Positions 21,071 to 31,667 of a DNA stretch of 64,000 bases are shown one piece after another. Where the stretch lies: assembly GCA_033557465.1 (NCBI GenBank), contig JAWIIG010000025.1, forward strand, positions 8,982,501-9,046,500, written 5' to 3'. The notes beneath the pieces were generated by a model. It was not told the DNA's origin. It did not search any database and saw only the letters and a program-made list of their open reading frames with translations. How positions within the stretch are numbered: position 1 is the first letter of the stretch; each line of letters begins with the position of its first letter. The position numbers and the translations under genes are program-made. Source of the stretch: Ichthyophis bannanicus. Its lineage: Eukaryota > Chordata > Amphibia > Gymnophiona > Ichthyophiidae.

Positions 21071-21373
21071 TCCCTACTTGAGAAAACATGGAGAAAGCGT
21101 AGTTACTCACCTGTAGCAGGTGTTCTGCATGGACAGCAGCACAACCTTCCCTCCTCTCCTTGGGGTTGAATTCTCCTCAGCTACTCAAAGGGCTTGAGCA
21201 TAAGATGGCATTACAGTGGCAGGCGGGAAGGTGCACATAGGTGCATAGAGCTTCCAAAAGCTCCTAGAATGAGATAGAAGTGTTCCCGCACAGAGTTCTT
21301 CAGATGGCATCACCCATATGGGAAGACTTATCCTGCTGTCTACAGAGAACACCTACTACAGATGAGTAACTGC
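21071..21373 (+). mobile_element. Old DIRS remnant I, ICR and right repeat
   Basis: GGAGAAAGCGTAGTTACTCA, then CCTGTAGCAGGTGTTCTGC, is half an ICR. A spacer and a divergent right repeat follow (GAGCATAAGATGGCATTAC, ATCACCCATATGGGAAGAC, ACACCTACTACAGATGAG). This completes the family-3-like copy begun at 3395, with DIRS B/H between. Confidence 0.65.
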
Positions 21374-22011
21374 TTTCTCATAGACTGTGAAATTTCTTTC
21401 AGTGACCTCCAGGGGTGCCTGATTTGCTGTGCTTTCTTTTCTCTAGATATGGAATGGAAAAACAGGCCATAAAGGAGCTGTGATAGATACCCCTCCAGCT
21501 CCTCAATTGAAGTGAAGAAAAGTGAGGGTGGGGGGAGAGGAGGGAAAAAGGCTCATCTGCTGGCTCCTAAAATCAAAGAAAATATGCTGAGGCCTGCCCT
21601 AAATTCATTCTTCTGTCCCACACAAAAACTGCTTGAATACTTTCTGCATTTATCAGGGTGGGTCTAAAAACGCAGTCATTTAGGGTTTACCTTAGTACAG
21701 TTGGCACTTCACAGTCATACAGAAGGTAAGCCCATTTCTGTACAGCCCTTAGTTCTTTATTTCATGGTGGGCTGGCTTCTGTTGAAGCCTCCAATCAAGC
21801 CTGCTGCAGTGTCATTAGATCTCAGTATGGCTTTAACCCAGCCGATGAAAGCTCCTTCGAGCCATTAGATACAAGTGATCTGAAGTACTTGACCTGGAAG
21901 GTCATATTTTTGATGCTGGGTAACTTCAGCATGAAGAACTGGCAAAATCTTGGGGAAAAGGGAATTCTTTGGGTTAAGCTGATAAAATATGTCCATATAA
22001 AATTCTGTGTT
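21374..22011 (+). other. Intronic DNA between DIRS I and L1
   Basis: No gene or nameable repeat is seen. A purine-rich stretch with GGGTGGGGGGAGAGGAGGG lies at about 21525. 22012-22029 is the left target duplication of the L1. Confidence 0.55.
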
Positions 22012-22029
22012 AAATCGGGGTATAGTTTT
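22012..22029. repeat. L1 target-site duplication, left copy
   Basis: AAATCGGGGTATAGTTTT here and AAATCAGGGTATAGTTTT at 50027-50044 (one mismatch) bracket 28 kb. The T-rich run after the left copy is the L1 poly(A) tail seen on the opposite strand. This ties three separated L1 blocks into one insertion. Confidence 0.88.
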
Positions 22030-22260
22030 TTTATTTTTTTTTTATTTATATTTTATAACACCAAATAGCGTACAAAATACAAGTGCAACACAATTCAGCA
22101 TTTGCCATCATATCCAATAACACCTCTTCTTCTCCAGCTAACGTTACCTTCCCACATATGCATTTTTATTTACAGTCTCCTCCCCTACCCCCCCCCCCCC
22201 CCCACTCCCTGGTGTTTCTATCCATTGTTATTAAAACTGATTAGTTAATAGCTGTCCATT

Positions 22261-22982
22261 TTATATATTTTCCCCAAATACTGCAAATTTCTGTGGCTTA
22301 GCTTTCTTAATTGCCGTGAGCTTACTCATCAAAAAAATATGTTCTAATGATCTATAATATTCAACCATCTGTGGAGCCTTCACTTGTTTCCAATGCTTAG
22401 CAATAAGCACTCTATAAGCCACACAGCCCAGATTCAGAAATTCTCCCTCCACCCCCTTCAAATTTGGTGGTTTCACCACTAACATTGCCGTTGCAGGTTG
22501 TGGGCTAATATCTTTCTCCACTATCTTTCCAATAAATGCAAAAATTTCTACCCATGCATTATATATGGTTTCACATTCCCACCAGATATGTAGGTAAGTA
22601 CCACATTTTCCACATTCTCTCCAGCATCTATCACTCGTATTGATATACATATTCTTCAATCGTACCGGCGTCAGATGCCACCTATACATAATTTTGTAAT
22701 TATTTTCAATTAAGTTTATCGCCAACAGCCCTTTATATCTACTTTGATAAATCCCAATCCATGTGGAGTCCTCCCACTTTACCTCCAAGTCTTCCTCCCA
22801 CTTTCTTTGGAAAGCTGCCCTTATCCCTTCCCCCCACATCATAGCATAGAAAGTAGCCAAAATCCTCTTCCTTTGTCCTGTAAGAAACACTTTCTCAACT
22901 TCGGTTGGGTCTCTCCTCAGTCCTGGTATAATCCTATGTTGTACATAGTGCTTAATCTGATTATACCTGAAGATATCCTTTT
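22261..22982 (-). pseudogene. L1 ORF2, C-terminal region
   Basis: The minus-strand frame reads FRYNQIKHYVQHRIIPGLRR, VEKVFLTGQRKRILATFYAM, YKIMYRWHLTPVRLKNMYIN, SDRCWRECGKCGTYLHIWWE and ends at TAA near 22261. The YRWHLTPVRL and C-x-C/HIWWEC motifs mark the C-terminal Cys-His region of L1 ORF2. DIRS E cuts it from the RT. Confidence 0.85.
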
Positions 22983-23140
22983 CTCCAGGACCAAGCAGGA
23001 AGTCAGTCCTCACATATGGGTGACATCGACGTCGATGGAGCCCCTGCGGAGCATTTCCCCAGCTTTCTATGAAAGCCTTTGGGAATACTGCACGCATGCG
23101 TGGTCCCCTTCCCGCCTAAAGGTGCCATCTTGCTCAATCT
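22983..23140 (+). repeat. Left terminal repeat of DIRS E
   Basis: In order: CACATATGGG, ATCGACGTCGAT (23025-23036), GCTTTCTATGAAAGC, CACGCATGCGTGG, GCCATCTTG (23124-23132). Its reverse complement is 28265-28410. The boxes resemble NRF1 and YY1 sites and could form a TATA-less promoter. Confidence 0.88.
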
Positions 23141-23401
23141 CTCTTTTTCCGTGGAGCCCGTCGGACGCTTGTCCTAGTTCACCCGGAAAACAGTTAGATT
23201 TTTCTCACTATTTCCTGCGATTCCATTGCGGTTTTTTGCCCGGTTCGACGCCGGTTCCCCTTCCCGCCGGGTTCGGTACACCGGTATCGAGCCCGTTCTC
23301 ATTTTTTCGTTTTTTGCCCTTCGTGGCTGGCGTTCGCGCCCTTTTTTTCTTTTTCCCTGGAAGGCCGGTCCTTTGACCTCGTGGGGGCTCTTTTTTCCCC
23401 G

Positions 23402-25286
23402 ATGGCTTCCAGTGGTTTTAAAAAGTGTGATCTGTGCAAGAAACTAATGTCTCTCACTGACACACACGACTGCTGCCTTCGGTGCCTCGGTCCGGATCAT
23501 GATCCTAAGATCTGTGTACCATGTGGAAAAATGTCCACTAAGGCACTTCGAAGTCACCAGCATCAAAAGGAAAGGCTTTTCTCTGATTCGGCCTCCGGCC
23601 GGGCCCGGACCTCGTCTGAGGCCTCGACGTCTCGGGAGTCTGACCCCAAGCATCATCGGGGTTCCTCGGATAGGAGGTCCCCTGAGAGGGAGCGAAAGAA
23701 GAAGAAGCGGCTCGCGAGGGCGGTGTCGGAGGAGGACCCCTGACTGCCGTCCCAGGCCCGTGGAACAGGAGAAGCCGTCAAAAGTGCCTCGTGTGGATCC
23801 GGAGTCTGCTGGACACGTAAGTCCTGTTGTCCTCGAGGACTCTCCTCCCAGGGAGCCGACATCGGGCCCGGCACCACCGGGGCCCGAGTCGGTGGCTGCT
23901 GAGTCTCCTGAGCTGGGTCTCAGGCTTGACAGCCTTGGAGTGCAGACTGTCTGTCTTCATTGATCAGCAGCGGGTGCTGATGGCCAGCCTTGCTGGCGCA
24001 TCTGCCCCAACCACCGGGACATCGACGTCGAAGTCGACCCCGGAGACCGAGCCAAGGCTCGAGGTCGTCCTCGGTCGCAGTCACCCTCGACCTCCTGGTC
24101 AGGACCGAGGGCGTCGACGCCGGTGCCTTCGGCGTCGGGACGGGTGCTGCCGGGCCCCGTGCAGTCGGAGCCCGACTCCTCTTCGGACGAGTCCGCCTGG
24201 GAGACGGAGGACGAGGAGTCCCCTGATACCTTCAAGACTCGGTGCGTCCCGTCGGACTCCCCACAGTCTGAACCCCGGAGTAGATCCCCTCCGGAGGATA
24301 CCCGGTTCTTGGAGTTCGTTCGGGATATGACCACTGCTTTGGCGGACCCCGAGGAGGAGCCGAAGAGCTCGAGGCCCTCCAGTATGAATCTCCTCTGAAG
24401 GAGGCCTTTACTGTGCCGTTTCCTCTGATGCTGGAACGGCTCCTCTTCCGGATGTGGGAGGCACCGGCCTCGGCGCTGGTTCTGAGCAACGGGGTCGATT
24501 CCATTTATCGACTCCATAAGAGCCCTGGTTTTCAAAAGGCACAGCTACCACACCATTCCATGGTGGTGGAATCCGCCATGCATCGTCTGAAAAGTCAGAA
24601 GATGCACTCCGCGGTGCCCCCTGGCAGGGAGGCCCGGAACCTGGATGCGTTTGGTAGAAAGTGCTTCGAGGGCTCGATGCTTACTTGCCGTGTCCAGTCT
24701 TACCCAGCTGTACATGGGCATGTACTTGCGGGACCTGGCAAAGGAGCTTGCCGGGTTCTCTGCTGGTCTCTCCGGAGAACCTTTGCAGAGGTTCAAGTCC
24801 TTGTCCTCGGGGATCCGGGAATGCTCTAAGTTCATGTCCCGCACAGCCTATGATGGCATCGAGGCCTCGGCCCGTGTTGAGGCAGCCGGCATTGCTGCTC
24901 GACGCCAGGCATGGCTGCAGTCATCGGATCTTGAGCCATGGGTTCAAGACAAGTTGGTCGATGTCCCTTGCCGAGGTGAGAACCTTTTTGGCAAGCCCAT
25001 GGCCAAGACGGCTGCACAGCTCGAGACCGATCACCTCACGAGGACAAGGCTGTCTAGAAAGACTTCTGCCCCTTTTCATAAAAAGAAGGGCTCGGGTAAG
25101 AAGTCCTTTTACCCAAGGAAGCTGACTGCCTACAAACAGTTCCCACCTTACCAGGCCTCCCCAGCTCCCCCACTGGGTCAGCAAGCCAAGGGGCAGGGAC
25201 ATGGGCCCTGTAGGCAGAAGGCCCCCCAAGCCTCAGGCCCCTGCTCCCACTCAGCAGGGTGGGGGGTTTTGACTCCCAAGGCATAG
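23402..25286 (+). pseudogene. DIRS gag-like ORF1 of copy E
   Basis: MASSGFKKCDLCKKLMSLTD starts at 23402 and runs 114 codons to a stop at 23743, through the DCCLRC box and a Lys/Arg-rich tract. Later blocks lie in other frames: TSTSKSTPETEP near 24025, DTRFLEFVRDMTTALADP near 24300, MLERLLFRMWEAPASALVL near 24430, GMYLRDLAKELAGFSAGL near 24720, ARRQAWLQSSDLEPWVQDK near 24905. About four frameshifts separate them. Confidence 0.8.
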
Positions 25287-25341
25287 CCTCTCCATCTCTG
25301 CTGTCCCATCCCTGCACAGGAGGGCGACTAACCCTGTTTGC

Positions 25342-26130
25342 ATTCTCGACCTCAGAAACCTCAAGTTCCTAGAGAAAGAAAAGTTCAAGATGCTTACTCT
25401 TGGAACACTTCTGCCCTACCTCCAGCAGGGAGATTGGCTATGCTCCTTAGATCTAAAGGATGCGTACACTCACATCCTCATTCATCCAGACCACAGAAAG
25501 TAGTACCTCAGGTTCATTGTGGGAGGAAACCATTATCAGTACAGAGTGCTGCCTTTCGGCCTCACCTCCGCCCCCAGGGTCTTTACCAAATGTCTGGCGG
25601 TGGTGGCAGCCTACCTGAGAAATCAGGGTATCTTTGTCTTCCCCTACTTGGACGACTGGCTCATCAGGGGTCAGATGTGCCAGGAGGCCAGGCAAGCCAC
25701 CCTCCGCACTATTTCTTTACTTCAACACCTGGGGTTTGTCATAAACTTTGCAAAGTCCACTTTGCTCCCCTCCCGAAACTTGGAGTTCATAGGGGCAAGG
25801 CTGGACTCTCTGCAGGCAAAGGCTTTCTTGCCAGAAGACAGAGCCCAAAGACTGATAGACTTGGCAAACTGGTTTCTGAGCAGGTCACTGGTTTCTGCCA
25901 GGCTCTGGCTGAGGCTTCTTGGCCACATGGCTTCGACAGTACATGTGACTCCCAATACCCGGCTCCATATGAGGCCTGCGCAGTGGTGTCTCAAAACTCA
26001 GTGGACACAGGCCACAGGGAGCCTCAGAGACAGAGTAAGGGTGTCCAGACCATTCCTGAACTCCCTACGCTGGTGGCTGCACCCCCCCCAACTTACTGCA
26101 AGGGGTGCCTTTTCAGATACCTGGGTTCAC
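25342..26130 (+). pseudogene. DIRS reverse transcriptase of copy E, N-terminal deletion
   Basis: Sequence jumps from LTLFA-coding at 25337 to ILDLRNLKFLEREKFKML, losing about 270 bp that F has (33628-33897). RT motifs follow: CSLDLKDAYTHILIHPDHRK then TAG at 25501, YRVLPFGLTSAPRVFTKCL, FPYLDDWLIRGQ, LLQHLGFVINFAKSTLLPSR. The YLDD is kept, but the deletion and the stop make it inactive. Confidence 0.85.
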
Positions 26131-26722
26131 AGTGGTGTTGACCACCGATGCCTCCCTGCAGGGCTGGGGAGCACATTGTCTGGGCAGGTGCACCCAGGGC
26201 CTGTGGTCTCCCTGGGAGGCCACGCAACAGATCAACCTACTGGAACTCCGGGCTATTCGTTTAGCCCTCAAGACTTTCTCTCAAAACCTGGCTCACCAGT
26301 CTGTCTTAGTACATACGGACACCCAAGTAGCCATGTTTTATGTGAACAAGCAGGGGGGCACTGGGTCCAGGCTTCTTTGTCAGGAGGCACAGGACCTTTG
26401 CTTGTTTGCGCTCAAGCACAACATGTTTCTCAAAGCTGTTTACCTCCCTGGCCAGGAGAACTGCCTGGCATACCGGATGAGCAGAGTTCTGCAGCCCCAC
26501 GAATGGCAACTCCACCCATTAGTGGTTCAGAAGATTTTCCTGAAATGGGGACGTCCATCCATAGATCTCTTTGCCAGTCCCCTTGAACAGGCAACTGCCC
26601 AAGTTCTGCTCCAGGCACCCGCATTCCATGAGGTGGGCAGCGGATGCTTTTCTGATTTCCTGGTCTCGGGGCCTCCTATATGCGTTTCCTCCCATGCCTC
26701 TGGTGGCCCGAACCCTGTTTAA
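26105..26722 (+). pseudogene. DIRS RNase H of copy E, catalytic Asp lost
   Basis: An open frame gives LTTDASLQGWGAHC, NLLELRAIRLALKTF and VHTDTQVAMFYVNKQ. The last box reads ENCLAYRMSRVL where C, F and H have D at the Tyr position, so the fourth acidic residue is replaced (GAC to TAC). VQTDNQ is also changed to VHTDTQ. A frame break in the linker follows near 26590. Confidence 0.83.
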
Positions 26723-26799
26723 GGTTCTAAAGGACAAGGCCTCTGTACAACTTGTAGCTCCCAGGTGGCCGAGGCAACCTTGGTTTCCACTTCCGCTTC

Positions 26800-27954
26800 A
26801 ACTGGCAGTGGACCCCCCACTGCCTCTAGGGTTGCAGCCCGACCTCCTCTCTCAGGATCAAGGCTCTCTTCTGCACTCAAATCTCTCAATTTTATGGCTT
26901 GGAGGCTGCAAGGGTAGTTTTGGCTCCTTGGGGCCTACCTCTAGAAGTTGAAGAGGTCGTCCTGGCCTCTAGAAATCAGTCCAGTAGAAAAACCTATGCC
27001 CTGAAATGGAAAAGATTTTCTGTGTGGTGTCAGCTGCGTACAGAAGATCCTTTCTCCTGTGCTGTACCAGTAGTGCTTCAGTACCTGCTGCACTTGTCCA
27101 ATCAGGGCCTTAAGTCCAATTCTGTTCAGGTCCACCTCTCAGCTCTGGCAGCTCACCACTCTCTGGTGGAGGGACACTCTCTGTCGGTTCACCCCTTGGT
27201 GTCCCGGTTCCTCAGGGGTTTGCTCTTGCTCAAGCCTCCTGTCCGTCCTCCAGCCCCTGAGTGGAAGTTGAATGTGGTCTTGCAACAACTGACTCGCCCA
27301 CCTTTTGAGCCGATGGCTACTTGTCCTCTACGCTTCCTTTCCTGGAAGACAATCTTCCTGGTAGCCTTAACCTCGGCCATATGAGTAAGTGAGCTTCAGG
27401 CCCTGGTCTGTGACAGGCCTTACACCTGCTTCTATAGGAACAGGGTAGTCCTTAGGACTCATCCAAAGTTCCTCCCTAAGGTTGTCTCCTCTTTCCACCT
27501 CAACCAGGAGGTGATTCTTCCAACATTCTTCCCTAGGCCTCATGCAAGCCAGGCTGAAGCGGTCCTGCATACCCTGGACTGTAGAAGGGCCTTATCCTTC
27601 TACCTTGACCGTACGCAGGGACATAGAAGGGCTACTCAGCTCTTCATATCTTTTGACCCTAATAATCTGGGGTTAGCTGTGTCCAAGCGTACCTTGTTCA
27701 TATGGGTGGCTGACTGTATCACCTGGGCTTATAGGGCGGCTGACCTTCTCTTGCAGGGTTGGGTCACGGCCCACCGTGTCAGGGCTATGGCTGCCTCAGT
27801 AGCTCATCTCCACTCTGTACCGTTGGCAGACATCTGCAGGGCTGCAACTTGGTCCTCAAGCCAGACTTTTGCGGCCCATTACTGCCTGGAGAGGGAGTCC
27901 CGTAGGGACAGTGCTTTTGGCCAGGCAGTACTCCGGAATCTCTTTGAGGTTTAG
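26800..27954 (+). pseudogene. DIRS tyrosine recombinase of copy E, broken at the first catalytic Arg
   Basis: 26899-27384 holds the N-terminal domain (SSRKTYALKWKRFSVWCQLR, LQYLLHLSNQGLKSNSVQ, HPLVSRFLRGLLLLKPPVR) and ends in ALTSAI plus TGA exactly where other copies have ARRVSEL. 27511-27954 continues with WVADCITWAYRAADLLLQGW, AHRVRAMAASVAHLHS, CRAATWSSSQTFAAHYCLER. H-x-x-R and Tyr are intact; the first Arg is lost. Confidence 0.87.
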
Positions 27955-28090
27955 GCAACTCCTGCCCTCCAGCCCTCCGTTGGGCTACCGGTGAAGGTTC
28001 TTTCAGTGCAAAGCCTTTTCTTTGATGCTGGGACTAGAGGGAGTTCTCTTGTTCAGCCTGGGTTCCTGGTAGCCCAGAGCTAGGGAGTCA

Positions 28091-28188
28091 CCCATATGTG
28101 AGGACTGACTTCCTGCTTGGTCCTGGAGAAAGAGTAGTTACTCACCTGTAACAGGTGTTCTCCAGGAGCAGCAGGAATCAGTCCTCAC
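28091..28188. repeat. Internal complementary region of DIRS E
   Basis: CCCATATGTGAGGACTGACT, TCCTGCTTGGTCCTGGAGAA mirrors 22983-23022. AGTTACTCACCTGTAACAGG, TGTTCTCCAGGAGCAGCAGG mirrors 28400-28450. The two halves meet at GAAAG/AGT. Confidence 0.9.
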
Positions 28189-28264
28189 AACCCTCCCTCC
28201 TCCCCTGGGAGTTGCAGTGGTACATAGTTTATTTTCCTCTTTTGTGTGCTGTTTTTAGCTATGT

Positions 28265-28452
28265 CATTGGACTGAGCAAGATGGCACCTTTAGGCGGGAA
28301 GGGGACCACGCATGCGTGCAGTATTCCCAAAGGCTTTCATAGAAAGCTGGGGAAATGCTCCGCAGGGGCTCCATCGACGTCGATGTCACCCATATGTGAG
28401 GACTTATTCCTGCTGCTCCTGGAGAACACCTGTTACAGGTGAGTAACTACTC
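28265..28452 (+). repeat. Right terminal repeat of DIRS E
   Basis: It runs from GACTGAGCAAGATGGCACC to GTGAGTAACT. It is base-for-base the mirror of the left repeat over GAGCAAGATGGCACCTTTAG, ATTCCCAAAGGCTTTCAT and CTCCATCGACGTCGATG. The right terminus proper, CTGCTCCTGGAGAACACCTG, differs from the left terminus. Confidence 0.9.
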
Positions 28453-30533
28453 TATCCTCCAAATCAAACTGAGCTACCAGTTCTGGAAAGCTTTTTATTG
28501 TCTTCCCTTCTAGAAGCTGTCCTATTTGTACTAACCCTTTCCTTTCCCATTGTACAAATGCTGTTCTTTCATTCGCTGGTGGGAAGGCTAAATTCCCCCT
28601 TATTGGAATCAATCTAGAAATCCCCTCTCTTCCTAACCATATCCGTTTCCATTTATTCCATATGTTCCATGTTATATTGACATAAGGGTTATCACCCAGG
28701 CTTCCTCCCTTCCCATCCTTAGGTAATCATAAGAGAGTGCCAATCTGCCCCTCTCCCACTCCCTCTGCCTCCATCTTAACCCATTCTTTTTTCTTTTACG
28801 CACACCACTCTACACTAGCACTCAGTTGGGCTGCCTCCCAATATATTATTAGATCCGGAACAGCCACCCCCCCCCCCCCCAAGCTCCTTCCTTCCTTGTC
28901 AGGATTCTCCATGCTACTCTGTTCTTCCTTTTCCCCCGATAAACTTGACCATCATCCTTTGCAATTTCCCAAGATATTCCTTTGGCACCCAAATTGGCAG
29001 AGCTGAAAAAAGACACAGCCATCTAGGTAAGATTACCATTTTTACCACAGACATCCTCCCAAACCACGACAGCTCCTTACTTCTCCAGCTCTCCATTTCA
29101 TCCCTTATAGTTTTTTCCATCCTGATATAATTTTCCCCAAATAAATCCTGTTCTCTTGAGGTTATTTTTATTCCCAAATATGTAATACTCCGTTTGGCCC
29201 ATGTAAATGGGAAGACCTCTTTTATCCTTAATTCGTTTTCCCCATTCATTGATATATTTAATATCTCAGATTTTGTTGCATTGATTTTAAACCCCGAATA
29301 TTCCCCAAATTCCCCTAGTATTCTATACAATGCAGTAAGTGATTCCATCGGACTAGTTAATATAAACAATACATTATCCGCAAAGGGTGACATCTTATTT
29401 TTTAAGTTCTTCCATCTCACCCCTTTCATTTCCTTGCATTCCCGCACCCTTTGGGCCATTGGCTCCATAGACAGCAAAGACAGAATCGGTGATAGTGGTC
29501 AGCCCTGTCTCGTGCCACGTAACAATTCAAACGCCTGAGTATATTCCCCATTTATTCGGAGCTTTGCCCTGGGTTGTTCATATATAGCTTTAATCCATCT
29601 CAAATAGTTCCCCTCAATCCCCATATTCTCCAGGACCTTGAATAGGAAGGGCCACGACACCCTATCAAACGCTTTTTCAGCATCTATTGTCAATAACATC
29701 TGTTTACTCCCTCTCTTCCCTTGCCATATTGCATTTAAAACTTTCCAAATATTATCTGATGTATGGTATCCTGGTACAAATCTAGATTGATTCTCATGCA
29801 CCAACTTTGGTATGTGTGGTAATATTCTGTTAGCCAATACTCTGGTATAAATTTTAAAGTCGGTTCCCAATAAAGATATGGGGCGGTATGACCCACACAG
29901 GGTTAGATCTCTTCCCTCTTTTGGTGGTAATAATGTAACCCCCGCTGTCCTCAGTCTCTGGTATTTCACCCCCTTCTTTAAAAGAGTTGAAAAGTCTTGT
30001 CAATGGTTCCCCACCTCCTCCCCAAACGTTTTATAAAACTTATTGGTAAACACATTCCAGGTGCCTTATGGGCTGGTAGTGTACGAATTACCTCTACCAC
30101 TTCCATTACCTCTATGGGTCTGGATAATTGTCCAGCCTCCTCTCTACTAAGCCTTGGGAACTCCATTTTTAAATATTCATCTGTTTCCCTCTGTGTTCTT
30201 GTCTTCTCAGGTGTATATGATTATTTATAATAATCTACAAATCTTGTTTGTATATGCTCCTGGGTTCTCACTTCTTTCCCCTGCCCATCTCTATTTTTTG
30301 TGATATAGTTTCAACTTTGTTGTTGCTTCAGTCTATGTGCCAGCATCCTACTTGGTTTGTTCCCCCATTCAAAGAATTGTTGCTTTACCCGCTCTTGGGC
30401 ATATTTAATCTTTCCCAACTCCAGCTCACCTATTTCCTTCCTTACCCTTGCCAGTTCCTGCCTTCCTGCATCCTCCAGCTGCCCTTGTTTTTGTAATGAA
30501 TCCAATTCCCTTATCTTAGACAATAAAATTGTT
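28453..30533 (-). pseudogene. L1 ORF2, reverse transcriptase region
   Basis: On the minus strand, 30550-30311 gives the linker (KQQFFEWGNKPSRMLAHRLK), 30166-29978 and 29969-29499 the RT (YRPISLLGTDFKIYTRVLAN, ENQSRFVPGYHTSDNIW, LLTIDAEKAFDRVSWPFLFK, LLRGTRQG), 29477-28914 the catalytic area (FADNVLFILTSP, FSGFKIN-like YSGFKINATKSE, ITYLGIKITS). The catalytic box reads FADN where L1 has FADD, a loss of the second Asp. Frame breaks lie near 29490 and 29975. A C run at 28867-28882 is within it. Confidence 0.87.
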
Positions 30534-30700
30534 TCCTTACCGTCCCTCAAGTCTAGTCCCGACCTCTGGGTTTTGCTCCTCCTACAGCAGCTTGTAGACT
30601 GAGAAACGTCATCCTTTTATGATGACACTGGACTATCCTCTGAGGATCCACCTCTCCGCTCCAGTTACCTCAGTCTCCAAGCAGCTGGAGGATCAGTGAA
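30534..30700 (+). repeat. Left terminal repeat of DIRS G
   Basis: CCTCTGGGTTTTGCTCCTCC, CAGCTTGTAGACTGAGAAAC, CACTGGACTATCCTCTGAGG and CTCCGCTCCAGTTACC each recur inverted at 47450-47575. This is an inverted terminal repeat of more than 120 bp. Confidence 0.85.
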
Positions 30701-30752
30701 CTGGGAGCTCATGGTTCACTGGAGGAGCAATTAAGGAGAGATAGTTGTAAAT

Positions 30753-31172
30753 TTGGTTAAAGTTGGGGTTCCGGGTGCACAACGGGGCTCCGAAGCAGAA
30801 GTAGGCAGGGGATGCTCCAGAGCTCCACAGACAGCGAGTGCAGAAGCTTTGCCTGCTAGTCGCTGCAACGGGGCCAGAGGCAGAGATGCACCGGCGGTAG
30901 GGAGCGCGGGTTCTCATTCTCCCTTTCACTCTGCTGTACTCCCGGCGCCGGAAAAAGCAGGTCGGTGGAGCACGGAGGCGGCAGCATTTTCAAACCACAC
31001 GGCTGCCGAGGCCAGCACAGGAGGTAAGCGGGGAACTGATCGCAGTGCGGCTGTGAGGAAAGTTTTGGGCGCAAGACAGCGCAGCGGGCCAGATCGCAAG
31101 GCGGGAAAACATGGTCATTTTTCGGGGCCTACAGAGGCGCCTAGTTTAGGCGGGAAGCTTTGTTTTCTGTAA
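30753..31172 (+). other. 139-codon open frame in the DIRS G leader
   Basis: An open frame, Ala/Gly/Arg-rich (GVPGAQRGSEAEVGRGCS, EKAGRWSTEAAAFSNHT), lies between the left repeat and the DIRS F insertion. The first codon used is GTG-type rather than ATG. CpG-rich leader sequence can stay open by chance, and I recognise no domain. It is reported because it is long for this interval. Confidence 0.3.
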
Positions 31173-31256
31173 GAAAGGCATTTTTTAAACTCGGGAGACT
31201 TGGCGGAAGCGGTCTCGATCGTTGTAAAAAAAAAAAAAAAAAACCTTGTATAGAGA

Positions 31257-31415
31257 AATTTTCCAGGACCAAGCAGGAAGTCAGTCCTCACATATGGGTG
31301 ACGTCGGCGCCGACGGAGCCCCCGTGCGGAGCATTTCCCCAGCTTTCATAGAACGCCTTTGAGAATGCAGCGCGCATGCGCGGTCCCCTTCCTGCCCAAG
31401 GGTGCCATCTTGCTC
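31257..31415 (+). repeat. Left terminal repeat of DIRS F
   Basis: CACATATGGG, GTCGGCGCCGAC (31303-31314), GCTTTCATAGAACGC, GCGCATGCGC (31372-31381), GCCATCTTG (31404-31412). The mirror lies at 37870-38020, with GTCGGTGCCGAC at 37973-37984 differing by one transition. Confidence 0.88.
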
Positions 31416-31667
31416 AGTCGTCCTTTTTTCCGCGGAGCCCGACGGATATATATTCGTTTCACCCAAGGAAGAAGTTGATTTTTCTCTGCGTTAACCTGTT
31501 TTCTTCGGTTCGACGCCGGTTTCCCTTTCCCGCCTGGACCCGATACGTCTGTATCGAGCCCGGATCTCTTTTTCGGTTTTTGTCCTTAGTGACTAGCATT
31601 CGTGCCATTTTTTCTTTTTTCACTGGCAGCCCTGTCTTTTGACCTTGCAGGGGCCCTTTTCCCCCCG

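Larger units (their letters stand above)
22983..28452 (+). mobile_element. DIRS retrotransposon E, both ends present
   Basis: E is a 5.47-kb copy with left repeat from TTCTCCAGGACCAAGCAGG and right end GTGAGTAACTACTCT. It holds gag, an internally deleted RT, RNase H and recombinase, plus ICR. It is inserted in the L1 ORF2 with the L1 reading continuing on both sides and no duplication visible, as expected for recombinase-mediated insertion. The first about 150 bp and the last about 180 bp are near-perfect mirrors. Confidence 0.92.

Noticed and set aside
21460..21520. Possible host exon after TTTCTTTTCTCTAG at about 21446
   Set aside because: The following sequence has early stops in all frames and no IPO5 similarity.
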